In this document: in pieces, positions 51,689-59,379 of the stretch
Position numbering within the stretch: the first letter of the stretch is position 1
Layout: the number at the start of each line of letters is the position of its first letter
NCBI GenBank assembly: GCA_964432415.1
Contig: CAYSNW010000016.1
Location: 5,639-69,638, forward strand
Source of the DNA: JAFECT01 sp964432415
GTDB taxonomy: Bacteria > Pseudomonadota > Alphaproteobacteria > Caulobacterales > Caulobacteraceae
Length of the DNA: 64,000 nt
Direction of reading: 5' to 3'
The notes under the pieces: model-generated
What the model was told of the DNA's origin: nothing
The model's input: the letters and a program-made list of their open reading frames with translations, nothing else
The model's database searches: none
Position numbers and translations under genes: made by a program

Positions 51689-54643
51689 ATGAAGTTGAAT
51701 AGACAAACGATCCGCGAGCGCCTTTTGGCCTCGACGATGATCGGTGGGGCCGCGCTGCTCGCGCTGGCTTCCGCCGCGCCGGCCTTTGCGGCCGACCAAC
51801 CCACCACGGTGGAAGACGTCGTGGTCACCGGCTCGCGCATCCCGCAGCCGAACCTGACGCAGACCAGCCCGGTCAACACGATCGGCGCCACCGATGTGAA
51901 GCTCGCCGGCACGACCCGTGTCGAAGACGTGGTCAACACCCTGCCGCAGGCCTTCGCCTCTCAGGGCTCGACCATCTCCAACGGTTCGTCGGGCACCGCC
52001 ACCGTCAACCTGCGTGGCATGGGCGCCGCGCGCACCCTGGTTCTGGTCGACGGCCGCCGCCTCGGCCCCGGTGACCCCGGCACGCCTGCCGCCGACATCA
52101 ACTTCATCCCCGCTCCGCTGATCGAGCGGATCGACGTTCTGACTGGCGGCGCCTCGGCGGTGTACGGTTCGGACGCCGTGGCCGGCGTCGTCAACTTCAT
52201 CATGAAGAAGGACTTCGAAGGCCTTCAGATCGATATCAACCACGGCTTCTACCAGCACAACAACCACGAGGACACGATCAAGACCCTCCTCGCGGGTCGT
52301 GCGTCCACCAACCCGGCCCAGTTCCAGGTGCCTTCCGACAACTTTTCGGGCGGCGACCAGACGGACGTCCAGGTGACCATGGGCGTCTCGGCGCCGGACG
52401 GTAAGGGCAACATCGAAGTCTACGCCGGCTACCGCAACATCAAGTCGATCCTGCAGAAGAGCTACGACTACTCGGAGTGCTCGCTCGCGGTCGGCACGAC
52501 CTACACCTGCTCGGGTTCGTCCACCTCGTTCCCCGGCCGCTTCTTCTCCAACGGCGGTTCGGGCCCGACCTACACGATCGCCGACTCGGCCGGCACCCTG
52601 CGTCCGTTCGCCACCGCGACCGACCAGTTCAACTTCGCGCCGTACAACTACTTCCAGCGTCCCGACGAGCGTTACACCGCCGGCGCCTACGGTCACTACG
52701 AAGTGAACCCGATGCTGGATGTGTACTCGCAAGTCATGTTCATGGACGACCACTCCCTGGCGCAGATCGCGCCGTCGGGCGTGTTCGCCGCCGACCTGAA
52801 CATCAAGTGCAACAGCCCGCTGTTCTCGGCGGACGAAGTGCAGAAGTTCTGCACCAACTTCGGCCTCTCCGGCGCTCAGAACTCCCACGTCCTGGTCGCC
52901 CGCCGCAACCAGGAAGGCGGCGGCCGCGTGGACGATCGCCGTCACACCGACTACCGCATCGTGGTCGGCGCCCGCGGCGAGCTGGACAAGACCTGGGGCT
53001 ACGACGTGTACGGCCAGTACAGCCAGTCGGGCCTGTCGGAGACCTACCAGAACGACTTCTCGCTGGTTCGCGCGGCCCGCGCGACCAACGTGGTCAACGT
53101 CGGCGGCGTCCTGACCTGTCAATCGGTCGTGGACGGCACTGACCCGAACTGCGTGCCCTACCAGATCTTCAAGCTGGGTCAGGTGACCCCGGCCGCCCTG
53201 CACTACCTGCAGGCTCCGGGTCTCCAGAAGGCGACCCTGACCGAGCAGGTGGTGTCCGGTTCGGTCACCGGCAAGCTCGGCGACTACGGCATGAAGAGCC
53301 CCTGGGCTGAAGACGGCGTGGGCGTGGCCCTCGGCGCCGAATACCGTCGTGAAAGCGTCGACTGGCTGACCGACCTCGAGTTCTCCACCGGCGACCTCGC
53401 CGGCCAGGGCGGCCCGACGATCGGCGTCCCGGGCGCCTACAACGTCAAGGAGTTCTTCGGCGAAGCCCGTATCCCGCTGATCCAGCACAAGCCTCTGTTC
53501 GAGGACCTGTCGGTGGATCTGGGCTACCGTTCGTCCGACTACTCCTCCTCCGGCTCGGTCTCGACCGACAAGGTGGAAGTGAACTGGGCGCCGACCAACG
53601 ACTTCCGGATCCGCAGCAGCTACAACAAGGCGGTCCGGGCCCCGAACATCAACGAACTGTTCACCCCGGCCGCAATCGGCCTGGATGGTTCGGCTGACCC
53701 CTGCGCCTTCGTCGGCGCTCCGGGCGCGGGCAACTACACGGCGGCCCAGTGCGCTCGCACCGGCGTCACCGCGGCCCAGTACGGGACGATCATCCCGAAC
53801 CCGGCCGGCCAGTACAACGGCTTCCTCGGCGGCAACGTCACCCTGAAGCCCGAGCGGTCCGAGACCCGTTCGCTCGGCCTGGTGCTCACCCCGTCGTTCA
53901 TCCCCGGCTTCAACGCCACGATCGACTACTTCGACATCAAGCTGAACGACGCCATCGGCGGCCTCGGCTTCCAGACCATCTTCGACGGCTGTGCGCTCAA
54001 CAACACCGCCTCGCTCTGCGCCCTGATCCACCGCGCCGCCAACGGCTCGCTGTGGCTGGGCAACACGGGCTTCATCGACGACCGTAACCAGAACGCGGGC
54101 AGCACCCGCAAGAAGGGCTACGACATCCAGGCCAACTACCGCTGGAACCTGGACACCATCGGCATGGCCGACATGGGCCACGTCGACTGGAACATGGTCG
54201 GCACCTACCTGCTGCGTGACTTCTACGCGCCGGTTCCCGGCAGCTCGACCGGCGACTACCAGTGCGTGGGCCTCTACGGTCCCCAGTGCGGCACCCCGCG
54301 GGCCAAGTGGCGTCACAAGGTTCGCGCCACCTGGGCCACCCCGTGGAACGTGAACGCGTCGGTGACCTGGCGTTATATCGGCAACGTCCACAGCGACACG
54401 CCCGGCAACGCCACGTTCCTGGACTACAATCTGGGCACGCGTAACTACATCGACCTGGCCGCCACCTGGCACGTCCGCGACAAGACGGAACTGCGCATCG
54501 GCGTGAACAACGTGTTCGATCGTGACCCGCCGCAGATCGGCACGGGCCACCTGACCACCGGTCAGTACAACGGCAACACCGCGCCTCAGGTCTACGATGC
54601 GCTCGGCCGTTACTTCTTCATGGGCCTGACCCAGAACTTCTAA
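51689..54643 (+). CDS. TonB-dependent receptor, tandem copy 2
   Basis: 984 residues, same start, length and terminus as copy 1. About 38 residue differences were counted by eye; apart from two near the N-terminus (NRHTVRE becomes NRQTIRE), all fall in two islands. Island 1 includes LGVKCNSPLLSADEVNKFC, which becomes LNIKCNSPLFSADEVQKFC, and island 2 includes the PVPGDSSGDYNC / PVPGSSTGDYQC stretch. The islands lie in the barrel and may be surface loops that set ligand choice. Its ribosome site CAGGAGGA is identical to copy 1. Confidence 0.93.
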   Translation: MKLNRQTIRERLLASTMIGGAALLALASAAPAFAADQPTTVEDVVVTGSRIPQPNLTQTSPVNTIGATDVKLAGTTRVEDVVNTLPQAFASQGSTISNGSSGTATVNLRGMGAARTLVLVDGRRLGPGDPGTPAADINFIPAPLIERIDVLTGGASAVYGSDAVAGVVNFIMKKDFEGLQIDINHGFYQHNNHEDTIKTLLAGRASTNPAQFQVPSDNFSGGDQTDVQVTMGVSAPDGKGNIEVYAGYRNIKSILQKSYDYSECSLAVGTTYTCSGSSTSFPGRFFSNGGSGPTYTIADSAGTLRPFATATDQFNFAPYNYFQRPDERYTAGAYGHYEVNPMLDVYSQVMFMDDHSLAQIAPSGVFAADLNIKCNSPLFSADEVQKFCTNFGLSGAQNSHVLVARRNQEGGGRVDDRRHTDYRIVVGARGELDKTWGYDVYGQYSQSGLSETYQNDFSLVRAARATNVVNVGGVLTCQSVVDGTDPNCVPYQIFKLGQVTPAALHYLQAPGLQKATLTEQVVSGSVTGKLGDYGMKSPWAEDGVGVALGAEYRRESVDWLTDLEFSTGDLAGQGGPTIGVPGAYNVKEFFGEARIPLIQHKPLFEDLSVDLGYRSSDYSSSGSVSTDKVEVNWAPTNDFRIRSSYNKAVRAPNINELFTPAAIGLDGSADPCAFVGAPGAGNYTAAQCARTGVTAAQYGTIIPNPAGQYNGFLGGNVTLKPERSETRSLGLVLTPSFIPGFNATIDYFDIKLNDAIGGLGFQTIFDGCALNNTASLCALIHRAANGSLWLGNTGFIDDRNQNAGSTRKKGYDIQANYRWNLDTIGMADMGHVDWNMVGTYLLRDFYAPVPGSSTGDYQCVGLYGPQCGTPRAKWRHKVRATWATPWNVNASVTWRYIGNVHSDTPGNATFLDYNLGTRNYIDLAATWHVRDKTELRIGVNNVFDRDPPQIGTGHLTTGQYNGNTAPQVYDALGRYFFMGLTQNF

Positions 54644-54675
54644 GTCGAAGTTCGAAGGACCAGAAACGCCTACAG

Positions 54676-54710
54676 GCGGCGGCTCCGAAAGGAGCCGCCG
54701 CTTTCTTTTT
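54676..54710 (+). terminator. intrinsic terminator after receptor copy 2
   Basis: Identical to the terminator after copy 1: an 11-bp stem with a GAAA loop followed by TTTCTTTTT. It lies just before the ccmE promoter region. Confidence 0.9.
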
Positions 54711-54837
54711 GTCGGCCTGCGCCGACGTGGCGCGCCGGGCCCGGCTGGTGAAATCCAGCGCAGCCGTTATGGTCCGGCCGAGTTCCCTTCGCGTCCGCAA
54801 CCGCCTCTATTTCAGCTTCCCCTATCTTTGGCGTCCC

Positions 54838-55305
54838 ATGTCCTGGCTTCCGAAATCCCGCAAAGCCCGCCGCCGCCTGATGGTGCTGGCCCTCGCCGCC
54901 CCGGCCCTGGCGCTCGCCGTGGGCGTCAGCCTCTGGGCGATGCGCGACGCAGTGGTCTTTTTCTACGGACCCTCCGAAGCCCAGGCCAGACACGTGCCCG
55001 CCGGCAAGGTGGTGCGGCTGGGCGGGCTGGTGGAGACCGGCAGCGTCGCGCGCCTGGCCGACGGCGCCGTCAGCTTCCGGGTCACCGACCGTCACGTCTC
55101 CCTGCCGGTGGTCTACCGGCGCGGCGACCTCCCGGATCTGTTCCGCGAGGGGCAGGGCGTCGTGGCCCAGGGCGCCTTCGACGACCGCGGCCGCTTCCAG
55201 GCCAGCCAGGTGCTGGCCAAGCACGACGAGCGCTACATGCCGCCCGAGGTGGCCAAGGCCCTGAAGGCCCGCGGCGAGTGGCGCCGCGGCGAACCGGGCG
55301 CCTAG
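54838..55305 (+). CDS. ccmE: cytochrome c maturation heme chaperone
   Basis: 155 residues, an N-terminal membrane anchor (RLMVLALAAPALALAVGVSLWA) and a periplasmic OB-fold. LAKHDERYMPPE carries the heme-binding histidine and the tyrosine of the HxxxY motif. CcmE receives heme from CcmC and hands it to the CcmFH ligase. It usually lies with ccmF and ccmH, which are absent downstream. A hairpin repeat begins in its stop codon. Confidence 0.93.
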   Translation: MSWLPKSRKARRRLMVLALAAPALALAVGVSLWAMRDAVVFFYGPSEAQARHVPAGKVVRLGGLVETGSVARLADGAVSFRVTDRHVSLPVVYRRGDLPDLFREGQGVVAQGAFDDRGRFQASQVLAKHDERYMPPEVAKALKARGEWRRGEPGA

Positions 55306-55415
55306 AGCACGATGCGATCAGATGGAATCATCTGATCGTTGAATCGTGCTCTACATCCAAAGAATGCGAGCATGTTCGGGCGCAAAAGTGGGACCCACTT
55401 TTGCATAACATGCTC
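55303..55415. repeat. two interspersed hairpin repeats
   Basis: Element 1 (55303-55353) has perfect outer arms TAGAGCACGAT / ATCGTGCTCTA and an inner hairpin GATCAGATG-gaat-CATCTGATC. Element 2 (55368-55415) has outer arms GAGCATGTT / AACATGCTC and inner GCAAAAGTGG / CCACTTTTGC. Such nested palindromes are widespread repeats of alphaproteobacterial genomes. They account for much of the 303-base gap after ccmE; the rest (55416-55608) holds the htrA promoter region. Only one copy of each is in this window. Confidence 0.65.
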
Positions 55416-55608
55416 TGACCAGCGCGACGCGCCTGCAACAATCGGCCACCGTTTCGCCTCAGGCGCGTCCCAGGAAGACCCGCAGCATGACCGAAGGGTA
55501 ACTTGAGCTTCTATCCATCGCGCTTCATGCCACTATATGAAGCGAAACGCGTTTGAAGGTCGGGGGCGTGGCGCTCCGATCAGCAGTTCCAAAAGGTACG
55601 GCGCAGGC

Positions 55609-57168
55609 ATGATGCTGAAAAACAAGACGTTTATCGCGGGCGTTGTCGCCGGCGCGGGTGTGGCCTGCGCGGCGCTGGCCGGCGTGGGCCTGCAGTGGCC
55701 CCAGGCATCGGCCCAGCCGGCGCCCATCAGTCAGAGCGCCCAGCTGATCCGCACCGGGGGACAGGTGGTCGCCCCGCCTCCGGGCGCGCCCACCAGCTTC
55801 GCCGACATCGTCGACAAGGTGGCCCCGGCCGTGGTCTCCATCGAGACCCGCTCAAAGGTCAGCGCCGAGACGCTCAAGAAGGTGCCGGGCTTCGAGAACT
55901 TCCCCTTCGTCACCCCGAGCCAGCCCAAGGGCGACGGCAGCGGCGACGACGAGCAGGAGGCGCCTGAACAGTTCGGCGCCGGGTCGGGCTTCTTCATCTC
56001 GTCCGACGGCTACATCGTCACCAACAACCACGTCGTGGAGAACGCCGACGAGATCAAGGTCAAGATGACCGACGATCGCGAGTTGCGCGCCACCGTGGTC
56101 GGCCGCGACCTGGCCACCGACCTGGCGGTCATCAAGGTCGAGGGCGCGGGCTTCCCGTTCGTGGATTTCGAGAAGTCCGCCAAGCCGCGGGTCGGCGACT
56201 GGGTCATCGCCATCGGCAACCCCTTCACCCTGGGCGGCACGGTCACCGCCGGCATCGTCTCGGCCTATTCGCGCGACATCGGCGAGCAGTACGTCGACTA
56301 CATCCAGATCGACGCGCCCATCAACCGCGGCAACTCGGGTGGGCCCACCTTCGACATCTATGGCCGGGTGATCGGGGTGAACACCGCCATCTATTCGCCG
56401 AACGGCGCCTATGCCGGCATCGGCTTCGCCATCCCCGCCGACGTGGCCGACGCCATCACCAAGCAGCTGATCTCCGGCGGCAAGGTCTCGCGCGGCTACC
56501 TGGGCGTGACCATCTCGCCGCTCACCGAAGACATCCAGAAGAGCCTGGCCCTGGCCTCGAAGAACGGCGCCTACGTCACCGAACTGGTGCCCGGCGGCCC
56601 GTCCGACCGGGCCGGCCTGAAGGTCGGCGACATCGTCGTGCGCCTGAACGGCCAGGCCATCAAGGACAACACCGAACTGACCCGCCGCGTGGCCATGGCC
56701 CGCGCCGGCGACGTGCTGCACCTGGACGTCATCCGGGCCGGACGCCCCATGACGGTGGACGTGAAGTCGGGTCTGAGACCCTCGGAACAGGAGCTGGCGG
56801 CCAAGGCCGGCGACGGCGGCGGCGGCGGAACCTCCAAGGCCACGCCCAAGCCCCAGGTCGAGGTTGCGCCCAGCGCCGTGCTGGGCCTGAACATCGCGCC
56901 CCTCGATGCGTCCGCGCGCAAGCTCTACAGCTTGCCCGCGGGCCTGACCGGCGTGGTGATCACCGGAACCGTGGCCCACACCGACGCCGCCAAGAAGGGC
57001 TTCCATCCGGGCGACGTCATCGTCATGGCGGACAACCGGCCGATCAATTCGGTGGCGGAGTTCATCCAGGTGGTCAACGCGGTTAAGGCTTCCGGCCGGC
57101 CCAGCGTTCTGCTGCTGGTGCAGCGTGGCGGGCGCAACGCGCCGGTCGCGGTGGCCTTCCCCAAGTAA
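55609..57168 (+). CDS. HtrA/DegP-type periplasmic serine protease
   Basis: 519 residues from ATG 55609; an in-frame ATG at 55537 would add 24 residues before the signal. A signal-anchor (TFIAGVVAGAGVACAALAGV) precedes a trypsin-like domain with H141 (NNHVVEN), D171 (ATDLAVI) and S243 (GNSGGP). Two PDZ domains follow (from about 285 and 415) separated by a Gly-rich linker. It degrades or refolds damaged envelope proteins. The following response regulator gene starts 127 bases on. Confidence 0.94.
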   Translation: MMLKNKTFIAGVVAGAGVACAALAGVGLQWPQASAQPAPISQSAQLIRTGGQVVAPPPGAPTSFADIVDKVAPAVVSIETRSKVSAETLKKVPGFENFPFVTPSQPKGDGSGDDEQEAPEQFGAGSGFFISSDGYIVTNNHVVENADEIKVKMTDDRELRATVVGRDLATDLAVIKVEGAGFPFVDFEKSAKPRVGDWVIAIGNPFTLGGTVTAGIVSAYSRDIGEQYVDYIQIDAPINRGNSGGPTFDIYGRVIGVNTAIYSPNGAYAGIGFAIPADVADAITKQLISGGKVSRGYLGVTISPLTEDIQKSLALASKNGAYVTELVPGGPSDRAGLKVGDIVVRLNGQAIKDNTELTRRVAMARAGDVLHLDVIRAGRPMTVDVKSGLRPSEQELAAKAGDGGGGGTSKATPKPQVEVAPSAVLGLNIAPLDASARKLYSLPAGLTGVVITGTVAHTDAAKKGFHPGDVIVMADNRPINSVAEFIQVVNAVKASGRPSVLLLVQRGGRNAPVAVAFPK

Positions 57169-57294
57169 GGCTATGACTTCCGGGGCCGCGGGTCGCGGTC
57201 CCGGGCGGTCTGCGCCTGTTTTCCTGCGCTATGATCCGGGCGAAGCCGCGAGCGATTCGATGAAATCCGCTGCGGCACGCCACAGGGGGCGACT

Positions 57295-57966
57295 ATGCGA
57301 GTTCTGATCGTCGAGGACGACCTGGAGGCCGCCGCCACCATGGCGCGGGGGCTGAGCGAGTCGGGCTACGAGACCGTGCACGCGCCGGACGGCGCCCAGG
57401 GCCTGACCGAGGCCCAGAAGGGCGGTTTCGACGTCTATGTGGTCGACCGCATGATGCCGCGCCTGGACGGGCTGTCGATGGTCGAGGCCCTGCGGCGCGA
57501 AGGGGACCAGACCCCGGTGCTGTTCCTCTCGGCGCTGGGCGAAATCCAGGACCGGGTGACCGGCTTGAAGGCCGGCGGCGACGACTATCTGGTCAAGCCC
57601 TACGCTTTTGCCGAACTGGTGGCGCGGGTCGAGGCGCTGGCCCGGCGGCGCGAGACCGGATCGGTGCAGACGGTGCTGAAAGTCGGCGACCTGGAAATGG
57701 ACCTGATCGGGCGCAGCGTCACCCGCTCCGGCAAGGACATCGACCTGCAGCCGCGCGAATTCCAGCTGCTCGAATTTTTGATGCGCCACGCCGGCCAGTC
57801 GGTGACCCGAACCATGCTGCTCGAGAAGGTCTGGGAGTACCATTTCGACCCCCAGACCAATGTCATCGACGTCCACATCTCGCGCCTGCGCTCGAAGATC
57901 GACAAGGGCTTCGATCGCCCGATGCTGCAGACCGTGCGGGGAGCGGGGTATCGGCTAGAGCCGTGA
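57295..57966 (+). CDS. OmpR/PhoB-family response regulator
   Basis: 223 residues. The receiver has the acidic pair E7/D8, D51 as phospho-acceptor in VVDRMMPRLDG and K101-type lysine in DDYLVKPY. A winged-helix output domain follows (QPREFQLLEFLMRHAGQ, VDVHISRLRSKID, RGAGYRL). It lies immediately upstream of its probable kinase (6 bases). HtrA genes are often controlled by such systems in response to envelope stress; the link here is inferred. Confidence 0.94.
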   Translation: MRVLIVEDDLEAAATMARGLSESGYETVHAPDGAQGLTEAQKGGFDVYVVDRMMPRLDGLSMVEALRREGDQTPVLFLSALGEIQDRVTGLKAGGDDYLVKPYAFAELVARVEALARRRETGSVQTVLKVGDLEMDLIGRSVTRSGKDIDLQPREFQLLEFLMRHAGQSVTRTMLLEKVWEYHFDPQTNVIDVHISRLRSKIDKGFDRPMLQTVRGAGYRLEP

Positions 57967-57972
57967 TCCGGG

Positions 57973-59379
57973 ATGAAACTCCCTTCGATTTTTCGCAGGA
58001 CGCCGTTCCGGCTGACGCTGCTGTTCCTGGCCCTGTTCGCGGCGGTGTCCAGCGCGCTCCTGGCCTACATCTGGTTCGCGACCAAGGCCGAGGCTGACCG
58101 GCGCGCCGAGACCGAGGTCAAGACCGAGGTGGCCGGGCTGAAGGCGGCCTATGACGCGGGCGGTATCGACGCGCTGAACGGCGCCATCGTCATGCGGATG
58201 CGGGGGGGGCCTTACCTCTATCTGCTCACCGAGCCGGACGGGAAGACCGGCACCGGCAACATCTCGCCGAGCCCGGTGAAGGGGTTCAAGGGCAAGCCGA
58301 GTTGGGAGACCTTCAAGGTCTCCCAGACCGACCCCAGCAACAACGTCAACGTCGTCCAGCGCCAGGCCCGCGGCGAGGAGGTGCCGCTGGAGGGCGGCGG
58401 GAGCCTGTTCGTCGGCGTCGACATGGGCGACGCCCAGGCCCACCTGGACCGGGTGGTCAATGCGTTGTGGGGCGCGGGAGGGCTGGTCCTGCTGCTGGGG
58501 CTGGCGGGCGGAGTTCTGATCAGCCGCAACGTCGAGCGCAGCATGAGCGAGCTCACCCGTGTGGTCGCCGACGTCGCCTCCGGCGACCTGACCCAGCGCG
58601 CCCCGGTGCGAGGGTCGGGCGACGAGCTGGACGAACTGGCCTCGGGCCTGAACGCCATGCTCGACCGGCTGGAGCAGTCGATGGCCGCGATCCGCCACGC
58701 CGGCGACGCCATCGCCCACGACCTGCGCTCGCCGCTGACCCGCATGCGGGCCCGCCTCGAAGTCTCCATGCTCGACGCCGAGGACGGCAAGATCGACCCG
58801 AAGAACGCCCTGGCTTCGGCGGTGGGCGAGGCGGACCAGCTGCTCAAGACCTTCAACACGGTCCTGTCCATTTCGCGGCTGCAGGCCGCGGGCGAGGCGC
58901 CCAATCCGGTGGTGTTCGACGCCGGCGACCTGGCTTCCGACATGGCCGAGCTCTACGAGCCCGCTTCGGAGGAAAAGGGGCTGGACTTCAAGGCCGAGAT
59001 CCAGCGCGGCCTGACCGTGCGCGGCAACCGCGAGTTCATGGCCCAGGCCCTGGCCAATCTGATCGACAACTCGATCAAATACACGCCGCCCGGAGGCGCG
59101 GTGATGCTGCGCGCCCGCCGCCGCTCCAGCGGCGAGGTCGAGTTCTCGGTGACCGACACCGGGCCGGGCGTGCCTGAGGCGGACCGTGAGCGGGTGGTTC
59201 AGCGCTTCGTGCGACTGGAGAACAGCCGCACCGAGCCGGGCTCCGGCCTGGGCCTGTCCCTGGTTCACGCCGTGGCGGAGGCGCACGGGGGCCGCCTGGA
59301 CCTGGACGAAGGCCCCGGCGTGGTCGGCGAGTCCGGGCCGGGCCTGAGGGTCGCCCTCGTCTTCCCGCCGGCGGCGTGA
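57973..59379 (+). CDS. sensor histidine kinase, two transmembrane helices
   Basis: 468 residues. Membrane helices at about 12-35 and 164-183 enclose a periplasmic sensor of about 130 residues. HAMP follows (RNVERSMSELTRVVADVASG), then HisKA with H249 in AIAHDLRSPLTRM, and the HATPase with N-box NLIDNSIKYTPPG and G2 GSGLGLSLVHAVAE. It should phosphorylate the regulator upstream. Its stop overlaps the glnE start. Confidence 0.93.
   Translation: MKLPSIFRRTPFRLTLLFLALFAAVSSALLAYIWFATKAEADRRAETEVKTEVAGLKAAYDAGGIDALNGAIVMRMRGGPYLYLLTEPDGKTGTGNISPSPVKGFKGKPSWETFKVSQTDPSNNVNVVQRQARGEEVPLEGGGSLFVGVDMGDAQAHLDRVVNALWGAGGLVLLLGLAGGVLISRNVERSMSELTRVVADVASGDLTQRAPVRGSGDELDELASGLNAMLDRLEQSMAAIRHAGDAIAHDLRSPLTRMRARLEVSMLDAEDGKIDPKNALASAVGEADQLLKTFNTVLSISRLQAAGEAPNPVVFDAGDLASDMAELYEPASEEKGLDFKAEIQRGLTVRGNREFMAQALANLIDNSIKYTPPGGAVMLRARRRSSGEVEFSVTDTGPGVPEADRERVVQRFVRLENSRTEPGSGLGLSLVHAVAEAHGGRLDLDEGPGVVGESGPGLRVALVFPPAA

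Larger units (their letters stand above)
51673..54713 (+). repeat. 3041-bp direct repeat, copy 2
   Basis: Second copy of the 48125-51165 segment with the same length. It begins with GCCGGGCTCAGGAGG before the ATG and ends after the terminator. Sequence outside both ends differs from copy 1. Confidence 0.9.

Noticed and set aside
48125..54713. Transposon or composite element carrying the receptor genes
   Set aside because: No transposase, terminal inverted repeat or target duplication is visible. The repeat edges lie at the ribosome site and the terminator.
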